A stretch of DNA of 64,000 nt from assembly GCA_963732375.1 (NCBI GenBank), contig CAVSZE010000015.1, positions 1 to 64,000 on the forward strand, written 5' to 3'. The stretch comes from RPQJ01 sp963732375 (GTDB lineage: Bacteria; Pseudomonadota; Gammaproteobacteria; Steroidobacterales; Steroidobacteraceae). Below the pieces are notes generated by a model. That model saw only the letters and a program-made list of their open reading frames with translations, was not told the DNA's origin and did not search any database. Shown one piece after another: positions 38,638 to 47,268 of this stretch. Numbering within the stretch: position 1 is the first letter of the stretch; each line of letters opens with the position of its first letter. The position numbers were made by a program, and so were the translations under genes.

Positions 38638-39152
38638 GATCCCTTAACCCGCCCCGAGAGTGCGGTGAGGATGCCTGCCATGATGCGTGCGGGTGACGGG
38701 GGACACCCTGGCACCACCACGTCCACCGGGATCACGTTCGCCACGGCGCCGCAACTGGCGTAGCCCTCGCCAAAGATTCCGCCGCAGGCGCCGCAATCGC
38801 CTATCGCCACCACCAGCTTGGGGTCAGGCGTGGCGTCGTACGTGCGCCGGAGCGCAACTTCCATGTGGCGCGACACAGGCCCGGTGACCAGCAGCAAGTC
38901 AGCATGGCGCGGGCTCGCGACGAAGCGGATGCCGAGCGACTCCAGGCTGTATACCGGGTTATTCACCGCGTGGATCTCGAGTTCGCAACCGTTGCACGAA
39001 CCGGCGTCGACCGCGCGGATGCACAGCGCCCGGCCGAGCACCTCGCGGATTCCCTGCTCCAGAGCCTCGCGCACGCGCAGGCCCTCGTCGACCGGTGGCG
39101 GACCCTCGGTAACGATGCCGGTCATCACGATCTGCTTGAACGTCTTCAGCAT
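38634..39152 (-). CDS. hyfI: Hydrogenase-4-like small subunit (HyfI/NuoB-like)
   Basis: This 172-residue protein is the NuoB-like electron-transfer subunit of a group-4 hydrogenase-like complex. Cysteines for one 4Fe-4S cluster are present: C53 and C56 (SCNGCELEI), C120/C123 (GDCGACGG) and C150 (PGCPPSP). The start at 39152 lies 5 nt after the large-subunit stop. It is the last gene of the operon. It differs from NuoB of the same window by the CxxC spacing, as in hydrogenases. Confidence 0.9.
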   Translation of the reverse strand: MLKTFKQIVMTGIVTEGPPPVDEGLRVREALEQGIREVLGRALCIRAVDAGSCNGCELEIHAVNNPVYSLESLGIRFVASPRHADLLLVTGPVSRHMEVALRRTYDATPDPKLVVAIGDCGACGGIFGEGYASCGAVANVIPVDVVVPGCPPSPARIMAGILTALSGRVKGS

Positions 39153-39157
39153 GGGCG

Positions 39158-40699
39158 CTACAGGTCGTGGCCGCTGTAGGAAAGGTTGAACGACTTGTTG
39201 ATCAGCGGGAAGTCGGGAACGATGTTCCCGATTATCGCGTGCTCGAGTACCGGCCAGTTGAGCCAGGACGGGTCCTGCGGATGGCATCGCCGGATGGACC
39301 CGCCTTCGCCAGCAACCAGCGATACGACAACGGGACCCCGCCAACCTTCGATCAGCCCGATGCCCCGCCTGCCAGCCGGAGGGTCATCGAATCCAACCAG
39401 GTGAGGGCCGGCCGGCAGTGCTTCGACGATGCGGGCAACCAGCCTGCAGGATTCCCGGACCTCGTCGAAGCGGGTGGCGACCCGCGCGAGCACGTCGCCG
39501 TCGCCTCCGACGCAGGTGACGGGCTCGAGATCCGGGTAGGGCTGGCATGGCAGATCCATCCGCAGGTCCACGCCCTGTCCGCTCGCGCGTCCGGCCAGCC
39601 CGACGAGGCCGAGCCTTGCGGCAAGTTCCGGCGACACCGTACCGGCGGCCGCGAACCGGTCACGCACTCCCGCGTGCTCGTCGTAAATACGCCTCAGCGC
39701 CACCACATGGCGGGCCAGCGATATCACATGTGCTGCCAGGCCCGCTGCCTGGTCAGCGGTCACGTCGCGGCTGGTGCCACCCGGCACGACGAAATCGAAC
39801 AGGTAGCGTTGACCGAGCGCCTGCTCAACGGTTCGCAGCAGCTGCTCCTTCAGTCGCGAGAACTGTGCCAGCCCGAAGGCGAATCCGGCGTCGTTGCCGA
39901 GGGCGCCGAGGTCCCCGAGGTGGTTCGCGATGCGCTCGAGTTCCAGCGCCAGAGCACGCAGCCACGCGGATCGGGGCGGTATGCTCGCTCCCGCGGCGCC
40001 TTCGAGCGCCTGGCAGTAGGCCCAGGAAAACGCGACCGCCGAATCGCCCGAGACCCGCGCTGCAAGGCGGTGGCCGTCACGGAGAGCGAGGGACTGGAAG
40101 CGCAGCTCGATGCCCTTGTGGACATAGCCGAGGCGCTCCTCGAGCCGCAGCACCTTTTCGCCGACGATCGAAAAGCGAAAATGTCCGGGCTCGATGATGC
40201 CCGCGTGCACGGGACCCACCGGCACTTCGTGCACGCCATCACCTTCCACACGGACGAAGGTGTAGTCGTCGACCGGAACCGGTGATTCCGCGCCCGGCCA
40301 GATCGAACCTGCCGCCAGCGGATGGAACCACGCTGGCCATGGCGCGTGTCGCAGCCACGGTCGCTGATCCGCACCCGTCGATCGCAGGCCGTGCAGGTCG
40401 AATACCGCGCGCTGCATCCGGCCAGCCGACGGAAACACGTCATCAATGCCGGGATATCGCCCGTCCGACTCCACGATGCGCAGTTCCACCGCGAGCGCGC
40501 CGCGTTGCGCGAGGTAAAACGCATGAACCGTGGCACGACCCGCCTGCGACGTTTCTGCCCAGAGCGCGAGCAGACGACCGCCGCCGGCCGCGACGTCCTG
40601 CGCCACCGCACGCCAGGCGGGCGAGTCCACGGCAAGCGCCCTGATACCGGGCGCGCCGGCGGCCGCCTCTGCCTGCTCCAACCAGCGTGCAAGCGCCAT
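39158..40699 (-). CDS. hyfG: Hydrogenase-4-like large subunit lacking NiFe ligands (HyfG/NuoCD-like)
   Basis: This 513-residue protein joins a NuoC-like domain (about 1-130) to a NuoD/hydrogenase large-subunit domain (GPVHAGIIEPGHFRFS, LEERLGYVHKGIE, LELERIANHLGDLG). In true HyfG and HycE the NiFe site is RVCGIC near the start of this domain and DPCxxC at the end. Here the first reads RVSGDS (residues 215-220) and the second NKSFNLSYSG. All four ligands are missing, so hydrogen chemistry is unlikely. It most resembles the energy-converting-hydrogenase-related (Ehr) group. It lies 1 nt after the HyfF-like gene. Confidence 0.9.
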   Translation of the reverse strand: MALARWLEQAEAAAGAPGIRALAVDSPAWRAVAQDVAAGGGRLLALWAETSQAGRATVHAFYLAQRGALAVELRIVESDGRYPGIDDVFPSAGRMQRAVFDLHGLRSTGADQRPWLRHAPWPAWFHPLAAGSIWPGAESPVPVDDYTFVRVEGDGVHEVPVGPVHAGIIEPGHFRFSIVGEKVLRLEERLGYVHKGIELRFQSLALRDGHRLAARVSGDSAVAFSWAYCQALEGAAGASIPPRSAWLRALALELERIANHLGDLGALGNDAGFAFGLAQFSRLKEQLLRTVEQALGQRYLFDFVVPGGTSRDVTADQAAGLAAHVISLARHVVALRRIYDEHAGVRDRFAAAGTVSPELAARLGLVGLAGRASGQGVDLRMDLPCQPYPDLEPVTCVGGDGDVLARVATRFDEVRESCRLVARIVEALPAGPHLVGFDDPPAGRRGIGLIEGWRGPVVVSLVAGEGGSIRRCHPQDPSWLNWPVLEHAIIGNIVPDFPLINKSFNLSYSGHDL

Positions 40700-40700
40700 C

Positions 40701-42158
40701 TCAGCCGCCTCCGATCAGGCGCGCGGCCGCGCGATACCATTCCGCCAGGTATGGCGGGATATAGAGCCCCAGCGCCAACACGATCGCCAGGTGCGCGAAG
40801 ACCGGGAGCAAGGCAGGCTGGTGCGGCAATCGGCGGGCCTTCGTCTCGCCAAAAACCATCGACTGCACGCGGCTGAAGATGGCGGCAAACGCAACGCCCA
40901 GCGCCATCAGCAGGATCGGAGTCGCCCACGGCTGCTGCCTCATCGCGGTGGTCAGGATCAGGAATTCGCTCGCGAACACGCCGAATGGCGGCAGCCCGAG
41001 TATGGCGAGCGTTCCGATCATGAGTCCCCACCCGATCGTTGGATTCAGCGTGATGAGCCCGCGTATGTCCTCGATGCGCTGCGACCCCACCTTCTGCGCT
41101 GCATGACCGACGGCGAAAAAGATCGCGGACTTGGTGAGCGAATGCACCGTCATGTGCAGCAGCGCGGCGAAATTGGCAACCGGCCCACCCATGCCGAAGG
41201 CAAATGTCACGATCCCCATGTGTTCGATGGACGAATACGCGAACAGCCGCTTGATGTCGCGCTGCCTCCAGAGGAACAGCGCCGCGAGAACGACTGACAG
41301 CAGGCCGAAACCCATCAGCATGTTCGACGGAAGCGAGCTCTGCAGGGAACCCTCCACCAGCACCTTGCAGCGCACGACGGCGTAGAGCGCGACGTTCAAC
41401 AGAAGGCCGGAGAGCACCGCGGAGATCGGCGTCGGGCCTTCGGCGTGCGCATCGGGCAGCCAGTTGTGCAGCGGCGCGAGTCCCACCTTGGTCCCGTAGC
41501 CCACCAGCAGGAAGACGAACGCGAGCCCCAGGACTCGCGGCTCGAGTTGCGACTTCACCGCGGCGAGATGGGTCCAGAGCAGCGCGTCCATGCCATGCGC
41601 GCCGAGCACCTTCTCCGCCGCGAAATACAGCAATATCGTGCCGAACAGCGCCTGCGAGATACCGACGCCGCACAGGATGAAATACTTCCACCCCGCTTCC
41701 AGGCTCGCCGGCGTCCGGTACAGCGTGACCAGCAGCACCGTCGACAGCGTCGCGGCCTCCATCGCGACCCACAGCAACCCCATGTTATTGGTGGTGAGCG
41801 CAACCAGCATCGTCGCCATGAAAAGCTGGTACATGCTGTGGTACAGGCGCAGTCGCCGCGTATTGATGCGGCCGTGCTCCGTCTCGATGCGCATGTAGGG
41901 ACGCGAAAATATGGCGGTCGTAAACCCGACGAGGGCAGTCAACACGACCAGGAACACGTTGAAAGGGTCGATGAAAAACTGTTCGTGCGCCGCGACCAGG
42001 TTGCCGTCCCTCAGCACGCGGGCCGTCAGCACGCATGCAGCGACGAACGTCGCACCGCTGAATCCGACGTTCGCCTCTGCAGCCCAGCGTCGGGCGCCGA
42101 ATACACCGAGGAACACGGCGCCCGCAAGCGGCACGATCAGCATGACCGCGAACTCCAC
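40701..42158 (-). CDS. hyfF: Antiporter-like membrane subunit (HyfF-like)
   Basis: This 485-residue protein has about 14 membrane helices and is homologous to NuoM/NuoN-type proton-translocating subunits. The conserved region reads HNWLPDAHAEGPTPISAVL, followed by AYSSIEHMGIVTFAFGMGG. The start codon is GTG at 42158, just after the HyfE-like stop. It would pump or channel ions in the membrane arm of the Hyf-like complex. Confidence 0.9.
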   Translation of the reverse strand: MEFAVMLIVPLAGAVFLGVFGARRWAAEANVGFSGATFVAACVLTARVLRDGNLVAAHEQFFIDPFNVFLVVLTALVGFTTAIFSRPYMRIETEHGRINTRRLRLYHSMYQLFMATMLVALTTNNMGLLWVAMEAATLSTVLLVTLYRTPASLEAGWKYFILCGVGISQALFGTILLYFAAEKVLGAHGMDALLWTHLAAVKSQLEPRVLGLAFVFLLVGYGTKVGLAPLHNWLPDAHAEGPTPISAVLSGLLLNVALYAVVRCKVLVEGSLQSSLPSNMLMGFGLLSVVLAALFLWRQRDIKRLFAYSSIEHMGIVTFAFGMGGPVANFAALLHMTVHSLTKSAIFFAVGHAAQKVGSQRIEDIRGLITLNPTIGWGLMIGTLAILGLPPFGVFASEFLILTTAMRQQPWATPILLMALGVAFAAIFSRVQSMVFGETKARRLPHQPALLPVFAHLAIVLALGLYIPPYLAEWYRAAARLIGGG

Positions 42159-42827
42159 CTAGAGATCCTCCCGCAGCGACTCGAGGTGGTGTAGATCGAG
42201 GCTGTCGAACTGCTCGCGGATCTGGAAGAAGAACACGCCCAGCACCAGCATTGCCACCAGCACGTCCAGCGCGACGCCGAGTTCGACGATCATCGGCATT
42301 CCGTAGGTCGCGCTCATCGCCCCGAAGAAGAGCCCGTTCTCCATCGAAAGGAAGCCCACGACCTGCGACATCGCCTTGCGGCGCGTGATCATGGTGATGA
42401 ATGCGAGCAGGATCACCGCCACCGCGATGCCGATGGCATTGCGCATGGCCGTATTGGCCAGCGCCGCAATCGGCTGCGCGAGCCCGAACGCGAACACGAC
42501 CGTGACGACCCCGGCCAGCATCGTGCCGGCCGTATTGATCAGCGGCTCGGTGTCCCAGTACACCTCGAGTCGCCTGATCATGCGATGCAGCAGCCACGGC
42601 AGCAGGATGACCTTGAGCGCCAGCGTCAGCGCCGCCGACACGTACAGGTGGCCCTGACCCGTGCGCCAGGCAAGCAGCAGCGTCGCGAAGAACAGCAGCG
42701 CCCCCTGCAGCGCGAGCAGGTTGACGAGGCTCACGATCCGTCGCTGCGACAGCATCGAGAACGACACGAGCAGCAGCAGTGCCGCGCAGGCGTTCAGCAG
42801 TTGCAGGTCAAATGGCATGCCGCTCAT
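42159..42827 (-). CDS. hyfE: NuoK-like extended membrane subunit (HyfE/HycP-like)
   Basis: At 222 residues this membrane protein has about six helices. The C-terminal part resembles NuoK, with a buried glutamate in GFLSMENGLFF and another in VELGVALDVLVAMLVLGVFFF, as described for HyfE. The ATG at 42827 overlaps the HyfC-like stop in the sequenced frame as ATGA; in the corrected HyfC frame it begins 4 nt after that stop. Confidence 0.85.
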   Translation of the reverse strand: MSGMPFDLQLLNACAALLLLVSFSMLSQRRIVSLVNLLALQGALLFFATLLLAWRTGQGHLYVSAALTLALKVILLPWLLHRMIRRLEVYWDTEPLINTAGTMLAGVVTVVFAFGLAQPIAALANTAMRNAIGIAVAVILLAFITMITRRKAMSQVVGFLSMENGLFFGAMSATYGMPMIVELGVALDVLVAMLVLGVFFFQIREQFDSLDLHHLESLREDL

Positions 42828-43783
42828 GTGGTCATGATCCGAGCAGCAGGTGCACGAGCATGCCGAGCACCGCGAACAGGAATGCCGTGGCCAGAAACTC
42901 GGGCGCACGGAAGACACGCAGCTTGGCCGAGAGTCGTCTCGATCGCCGCGAGCCACGTGCCCGCGACCGCGAGCTTGGCGATCAAGGCCGGGATCGACAC
43001 CAGCAGGTCCGAAGGACCCGCCTCTCCCATCGCCGCGCCCCAGGGCACGAAGAGCGCGAAGCCTATGCACGCGTAGTTGAACAGCCTGAGCGCGGCCGCC
43101 CATTCCATCAGCGCGAGGTGCCGCGCCGAATACTCGAGCAGCATGGCCTCATGGATCATCGTGAGTTCGAGGTGCGTGGCCGGGTTGTCCACCGGTATCC
43201 GCGCGTTCTCGGCGAGCAGCACCATCGTGAAGGCGACCGCGGTGAAGGCAAGGCTCGGGTAGAGCCCGAGGGACTGCGTGGCCAGCCGCTCGGAGATCAG
43301 TGGCAATGCCGTGGTTGCCGAAATCAGCGACGCGACGAAGATCACCATCAGCAGCGCCGGCTCGGCGAGGAAGCCCACCATCATTTCACGCCGGGCGCCC
43401 ATGGTGCCGAACGCCGTGCCTATGTCCATCGCGGCCAGTGACAGGAATACCCTCGCTACCGCGAGCAGCCCGACCAGTGCTATTGCATCGGCTGCCGACG
43501 TAAACGGCAGCCGCGTGCCCATCGACGGGATGATGGCGGCCACCGCGACCATTGCGCCGAAGACGACGTACGGCGCCGCGCGGAACAGCGGTGACGCGGT
43601 CTCGGGAATTACCGCGTCCTTGTGGAAGAGCTTGCGCAATCCATGGTATGGGAGCAGCAGGCTCGGGGCGCGGCGGTTCTGCAGCCATGCTCGGCACATG
43701 TTTACCCAGCCGAGGAACAGCGGCGCGACAACCAGCGCCGCGAGCACTTCGAGCACCTGGGTCGACCACGCAATGGCGTTCAC
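42824..43783 (-). CDS. hyfC: NuoH-like membrane subunit (HyfC/HycD-like), frameshifted near its C-terminus
   Basis: This protein corresponds to NuoH and HycD and links the membrane arm to the peripheral arm (motifs LLLPYHGLRKLFHKD, ARIPVDNPATHLELTMIHEA). It begins with GTG at 43783, overlapping the HyfB-like stop as GTGA. Up to residue 285 (AAIETTL) the frame is family-like. Then the reading frame runs into an Arg/Ala/Cys-rich tail ending at 42824. One frame over, after a single extra base near 42925-42929, the DNA encodes AKLRVFRAPEFLATAFLF then AVLGMLVHLLLGS and stops at 42832, which is the expected final helix. It may be a real mutation or a sequencing error. Confidence 0.85.
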   Translation of the reverse strand: MNAIAWSTQVLEVLAALVVAPLFLGWVNMCRAWLQNRRAPSLLLPYHGLRKLFHKDAVIPETASPLFRAAPYVVFGAMVAVAAIIPSMGTRLPFTSAADAIALVGLLAVARVFLSLAAMDIGTAFGTMGARREMMVGFLAEPALLMVIFVASLISATTALPLISERLATQSLGLYPSLAFTAVAFTMVLLAENARIPVDNPATHLELTMIHEAMLLEYSARHLALMEWAAALRLFNYACIGFALFVPWGAAMGEAGPSDLLVSIPALIAKLAVAGTWLAAIETTLGQAACLPCARVSGHGIPVRGARHARAPAARIMTT

Positions 43784-45783
43784 AGGCCCACCGCCAGCAG
43801 CAGGATCAGGGTAATGAAGCTGTAGAGCAGGTATGTCGAAATCCTGCCCTGCTGCAGCCAGGCCACGGAGTCGGCTGCGCGCTGCACGATTCCGCCCAGT
43901 GGCTCATACAAGGCGCGCCAGATCCTGTCCCCCACCTCGACACGGTACCTGGGCGCCGCGTCGAACGGCGACGGCAGCTGCCGGTCAAGGTGGAAGAATG
44001 GCTCGAAGATGTGCCTGATGGGCTGGCCAAATCCCTCCGCCGTATCCTGCATGCGCGCATCCAGCCGGGCGAATCCGCAGTCCCACACCGGAACGCGGCG
44101 AACCGGCCGCCGGTACAGGCGGCGGACAACGAAGAACGCGAGCAGTACGACGGCGACGATCACCAGCAGAAGCACGACAGGCGTGTAGGACACCTCCCGG
44201 TCAGGCAATGGCGCGAGTACCCACGACCAGCCCTCGGTCACGGGCAAGGCCTCACCAGTCAACTGGCGCGTGGCATAGCCGAGGCCGCGAATGACCTGCG
44301 CAGGCAGCAGACCCAGCAACACGCAGCCGGCGGCGAGCCACGCCAGGCCTGCCTTCTCCAGCGGTCCGGCGTCCTGTGCCTTCGCAAGCGACGGCTCCCG
44401 CGGCTGGCCCAGGAAGACGACGCCATAGAACTTGACCATCACGTATGCCGCCAGCGCGGCGGCCAGGGCCACGACCGCTGCACCGAGCGGCAGCAGCATG
44501 TTCACGAACGTGTGCGGGACCTGCTGCGCGAACAGGAACGACTGCAGCAGCAGCCATTCGGAGACGAACCCGTTCAGGGGTGGCAGTCCCGCGATCGCGA
44601 GTACCCCGACCAGCATCAGCCAGGCGACCCACGGCATGCGGTGAATGAGCCCGCCGAGCCGGCCCAGGTTGCGCTCACCGGTCGCATGCAGCACCGAGCC
44701 CGTGCCGAGGAACAACAGGCTCTTCATGAACGCGTGATTCAGCGCGTGATAGAGCACGGCCGTGAGTGCCAGCGCCGACAGCGCCCGCATGCCAACGCCG
44801 TGAAAGACGATTGCAAGGCCGAGTCCGGTGAAAATGATCCCGATGTTCTCGATCGACGAATACGCGAGCAGCCGCTTCATGTCGGTCTGCACTGCCGCAA
44901 AAACCACGCCATAGACCGCCGTTGCCAGGCCGAGCAGCACGGGAATCAGGCCCCACCACCACAACGGGTCGCCGAGCAGGTCGAACGCGACGCGCAGGAT
45001 CCCGTAGACGGCGGTCTTCAGCATGATGCCGCTCATCAACGCGGAAACCGGCGACGGAGCCGCCGGGTGAGCTTCAGGCAGCCAGACGTGCAGCGGCAGC
45101 AGGCCTGCCTTGGCGCCGAAACCGACCAGCGCAAGACCGAACGCCGCGGCCGCCCAGCCGGGCGAGAGCTGGGCCGCGCGCATGGCATCGAACGTGAACT
45201 GCCAGCTTCCACCCTGCATCACGCCGAAGCTGAGCAGGATCGACAGCGCGCCGACGTGCGCAATAACGACGTACAGGAATCCCGCGCGGCGTATCTCGGG
45301 CAGGCTGTGCTGGGCCGTGACCAGGAAATAGGACGACAGGGCCATCGTCTCCCACGCGACCATGAATCCGTAGGCGTCGTCCGCGACCAGCACGAAGCCC
45401 ATGGCCGCAAGGAACAGGTGGTACTGCAGGCACTGGAGCCCCGGCGCCGTGCCCTGCCCCTTGCGGAAATAGCCCGCCGAGAACACAGAGATCCCGGCCG
45501 ATGCGGCGCCGAGCAGGAACAGGAAGACGCAGGACAGCGCGTCGAGTCGCGCATGCATGGGCAGGTCGGGAAGACCGATCAGCAGCGACACACGCTCGAC
45601 CGGCGAACCAATGCTCGCGGCGGCAATCACGGCAAGCGCCGCCCCGGCGAGCGCACTGAGCGGAAAGAGTACCCGTGCGACCAGCGCGAGGCTGTCCTGG
45701 CGCAGCAATCCGCAGAGCCCGATTGCGAGCCACAATGCGAGCACCACCAGGACGGCGGACAGGTGTAATTCAGGAACGATCAT
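43780..45783 (-). CDS. hyfB: Antiporter-like membrane subunit (HyfB-like)
   Basis: The first gene of the six-gene operon encodes a 667-residue NuoL-type protein with about 16 helices. Recognised segments are LHVWLPEAHPAAPSPVSALM, AYSSIENIGIIFTGLGLA and GGLIHRMPWVAWLMLVGVLA. It would form the distal ion-translocating part of the Hyf-like complex. The start is ATG at 45783; the 168 bp upstream hold a 17-bp inverted repeat that may be an operator. The HyfC-like gene follows with a 4-nt overlap. Confidence 0.9.
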   Translation of the reverse strand: MIVPELHLSAVLVVLALWLAIGLCGLLRQDSLALVARVLFPLSALAGAALAVIAAASIGSPVERVSLLIGLPDLPMHARLDALSCVFLFLLGAASAGISVFSAGYFRKGQGTAPGLQCLQYHLFLAAMGFVLVADDAYGFMVAWETMALSSYFLVTAQHSLPEIRRAGFLYVVIAHVGALSILLSFGVMQGGSWQFTFDAMRAAQLSPGWAAAAFGLALVGFGAKAGLLPLHVWLPEAHPAAPSPVSALMSGIMLKTAVYGILRVAFDLLGDPLWWWGLIPVLLGLATAVYGVVFAAVQTDMKRLLAYSSIENIGIIFTGLGLAIVFHGVGMRALSALALTAVLYHALNHAFMKSLLFLGTGSVLHATGERNLGRLGGLIHRMPWVAWLMLVGVLAIAGLPPLNGFVSEWLLLQSFLFAQQVPHTFVNMLLPLGAAVVALAAALAAYVMVKFYGVVFLGQPREPSLAKAQDAGPLEKAGLAWLAAGCVLLGLLPAQVIRGLGYATRQLTGEALPVTEGWSWVLAPLPDREVSYTPVVLLLVIVAVVLLAFFVVRRLYRRPVRRVPVWDCGFARLDARMQDTAEGFGQPIRHIFEPFFHLDRQLPSPFDAAPRYRVEVGDRIWRALYEPLGGIVQRAADSVAWLQQGRISTYLLYSFITLILLLAVGL

Positions 45784-45903
45784 TTCTCAAGGCAAGAGCT
45801 GGCGTGCACATCACCGGGCTCGACGGTGGCATTACGGCGCTACGGAAGCCCGCGGGACATTAGCACTATCCTGAGCCTGTTATAAACTCTGGGAAATGCT
45901 ATT

Positions 45904-45920
45904 TGATGTATCAGACATCA
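45904..45920. promoter_or_regulatory. 17-bp inverted repeat upstream of hyfB, possible operator
   Basis: TGATGT-ATCAG-ACATCA lies 121 bp upstream of the hyfB start and 31 bp past the end of the amidohydrolase gene. The core TGT-N5-ACA resembles GntR-type operators. No such regulator is encoded nearby. Function is inference. Confidence 0.4.
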
Positions 45921-45951
45921 CCTCTGGTCGTTTCAGGCGCTTCATTGATGG

Positions 45952-47268
45952 CTAGTAGCCGGGCTCCCTGATCACGTCGCCGCCCTTGACCACGAGCGCC
46001 ACGTCCTGCAATCGCCTCAGGTCCGCGAGCGGGTCACCCTTCACCGCGATCACGTCGCCGTAGCGGCCCGGCTCCAGGCTCCCGATGCGATCCGACCAGC
46101 CCATGTACCGCGCAGCTACCGAGGTTGCGGCCTGCACCGCCTCCATCGGCGTCATGCCACGCTCGACCATGATCGGGAACTGCCTTGCGTTCAGGCCGTG
46201 CGGATAGACCGCAGCATCGGTGCCGTACACGATAGGTACTCCGGCAGCATGCGCAGCGGTGAACCCCTGTCGCTGGGCCTCGGTCGTCTCGATGTTCTTG
46301 CGCAGGAATTCCTCGGGCCAGCCCTGGGAACGCCCCTCCGTGTCGATATAGCTGCCGTTGTAGACGTCCATCGAGAGCGCAACCTGCCGTTGCCTCGCAA
46401 GCTCGATGCCAGCGGCGTCGATCAGTGACGCATGCTCGATGGTGTCGGCGCCTGCCAGGATCGCATCGCGTATCGACTCGGCACCATGCGCATGCGCAGC
46501 GACCTTGAGTCCATGCGCGTGCGCCACCTCCACTACCGCAGCAATTTCCTCAGGCGTCATCTCGGGCGCGCCCGGCACGCCGCCATAAGCCAGCACCGCA
46601 CCGGACGCGATCACCTTGAGCAGGTCGGCGCCGCCGGCAACCGCGAGTTCGGCGTGCTCGCGGAACTGCTCCGGCCCTCGCGAGACGCCCATGCGAACCT
46701 GCGCCGGGATATCCGATTCCGCGTAGCCGGGAATGACGAGGTCGCCGCCGCCGCCGGGGATCGTCAGGTAGAAACCGACCACCTGCATTCGCGGTCCCGG
46801 CGTGACCCCTTGGTTGATTTCGTCACGCAGTGCCCGGTCCGCCCAGCCTATGTACGTGCCGACGTCGCGGACCGTGGTAAACCCTGCCAGCAGCGTCACG
46901 CGTGCGTTATCGCGCGCAAGCACGAGCTGCTCTTCCAGCGTACGGCGGTAGTACACACTGAGATCAGCCGTATCGCCTGGCTGGTCCGTCAGGTGCGTGT
47001 GCATGTCGATCAAGCCCGGCAGGCAGGTGTAGCTGGCCAGGTCCAGCACTCGCACGTGTTCCGGAACCACGGCGCCGGGCGAGACTTCGGTAATTCGACC
47101 GCGGTTGATGACGATGGTCGTCGGGCCGCCGGACTCGCCGGACACGCCGTCGATCAGCGCGCCGCATCTGAGTACGACGGTTCCGGAGTCGGGCACCACG
47201 GCCGCGGTCGACGTCGTCGTCACGAGCATGGCAAGCAGCAAAGCCGCGCCGGACACTATGATTTTCAC
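45952..47268 (-). CDS. Secreted metal-dependent amidohydrolase
   Basis: This 438-residue protein belongs to the amidohydrolase superfamily, related to Xaa-Pro dipeptidases and imidazolonepropionase-like enzymes. A signal peptide (ends near residue 22) indicates export. The metal ligands are visible: H90 and H92 in IDMHTHL, the carboxylated lysine K218 in DLLKVIASG, H259 and H279, and D351 in YGTDAAVYPHG. The start is GTG at 47268, with AGGAAG 8 nt upstream. It probably cleaves a small peptide or amide in the periplasm; the substrate is unknown. It is divergent from the TPR-sulfotransferase gene. Confidence 0.88.
   Translation of the reverse strand: MKIIVSGAALLLAMLVTTTSTAAVVPDSGTVVLRCGALIDGVSGESGGPTTIVINRGRITEVSPGAVVPEHVRVLDLASYTCLPGLIDMHTHLTDQPGDTADLSVYYRRTLEEQLVLARDNARVTLLAGFTTVRDVGTYIGWADRALRDEINQGVTPGPRMQVVGFYLTIPGGGGDLVIPGYAESDIPAQVRMGVSRGPEQFREHAELAVAGGADLLKVIASGAVLAYGGVPGAPEMTPEEIAAVVEVAHAHGLKVAAHAHGAESIRDAILAGADTIEHASLIDAAGIELARQRQVALSMDVYNGSYIDTEGRSQGWPEEFLRKNIETTEAQRQGFTAAHAAGVPIVYGTDAAVYPHGLNARQFPIMVERGMTPMEAVQAATSVAARYMGWSDRIGSLEPGRYGDVIAVKGDPLADLRRLQDVALVVKGGDVIREPGY

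Noticed and set aside
39158..40699. A working NiFe hydrogenase
   Set aside because: The NiFe-ligating cysteines are absent at both positions and no maturation genes are in the window.
43552..45768. A 738-codon open frame on the plus strand opposite hyfB
   Set aside because: It is the antisense shadow of a GC-rich gene: Arg/Gln/His-rich, no domain, no ribosome binding site, and it covers the conserved membrane protein on the other strand.
45784..45951. A sigma-54 promoter for the Hyf-like operon, as in E. coli hyf
   Set aside because: No GG-N10-GC pair of the TGGCAC/TTGC type was found upstream of hyfB.
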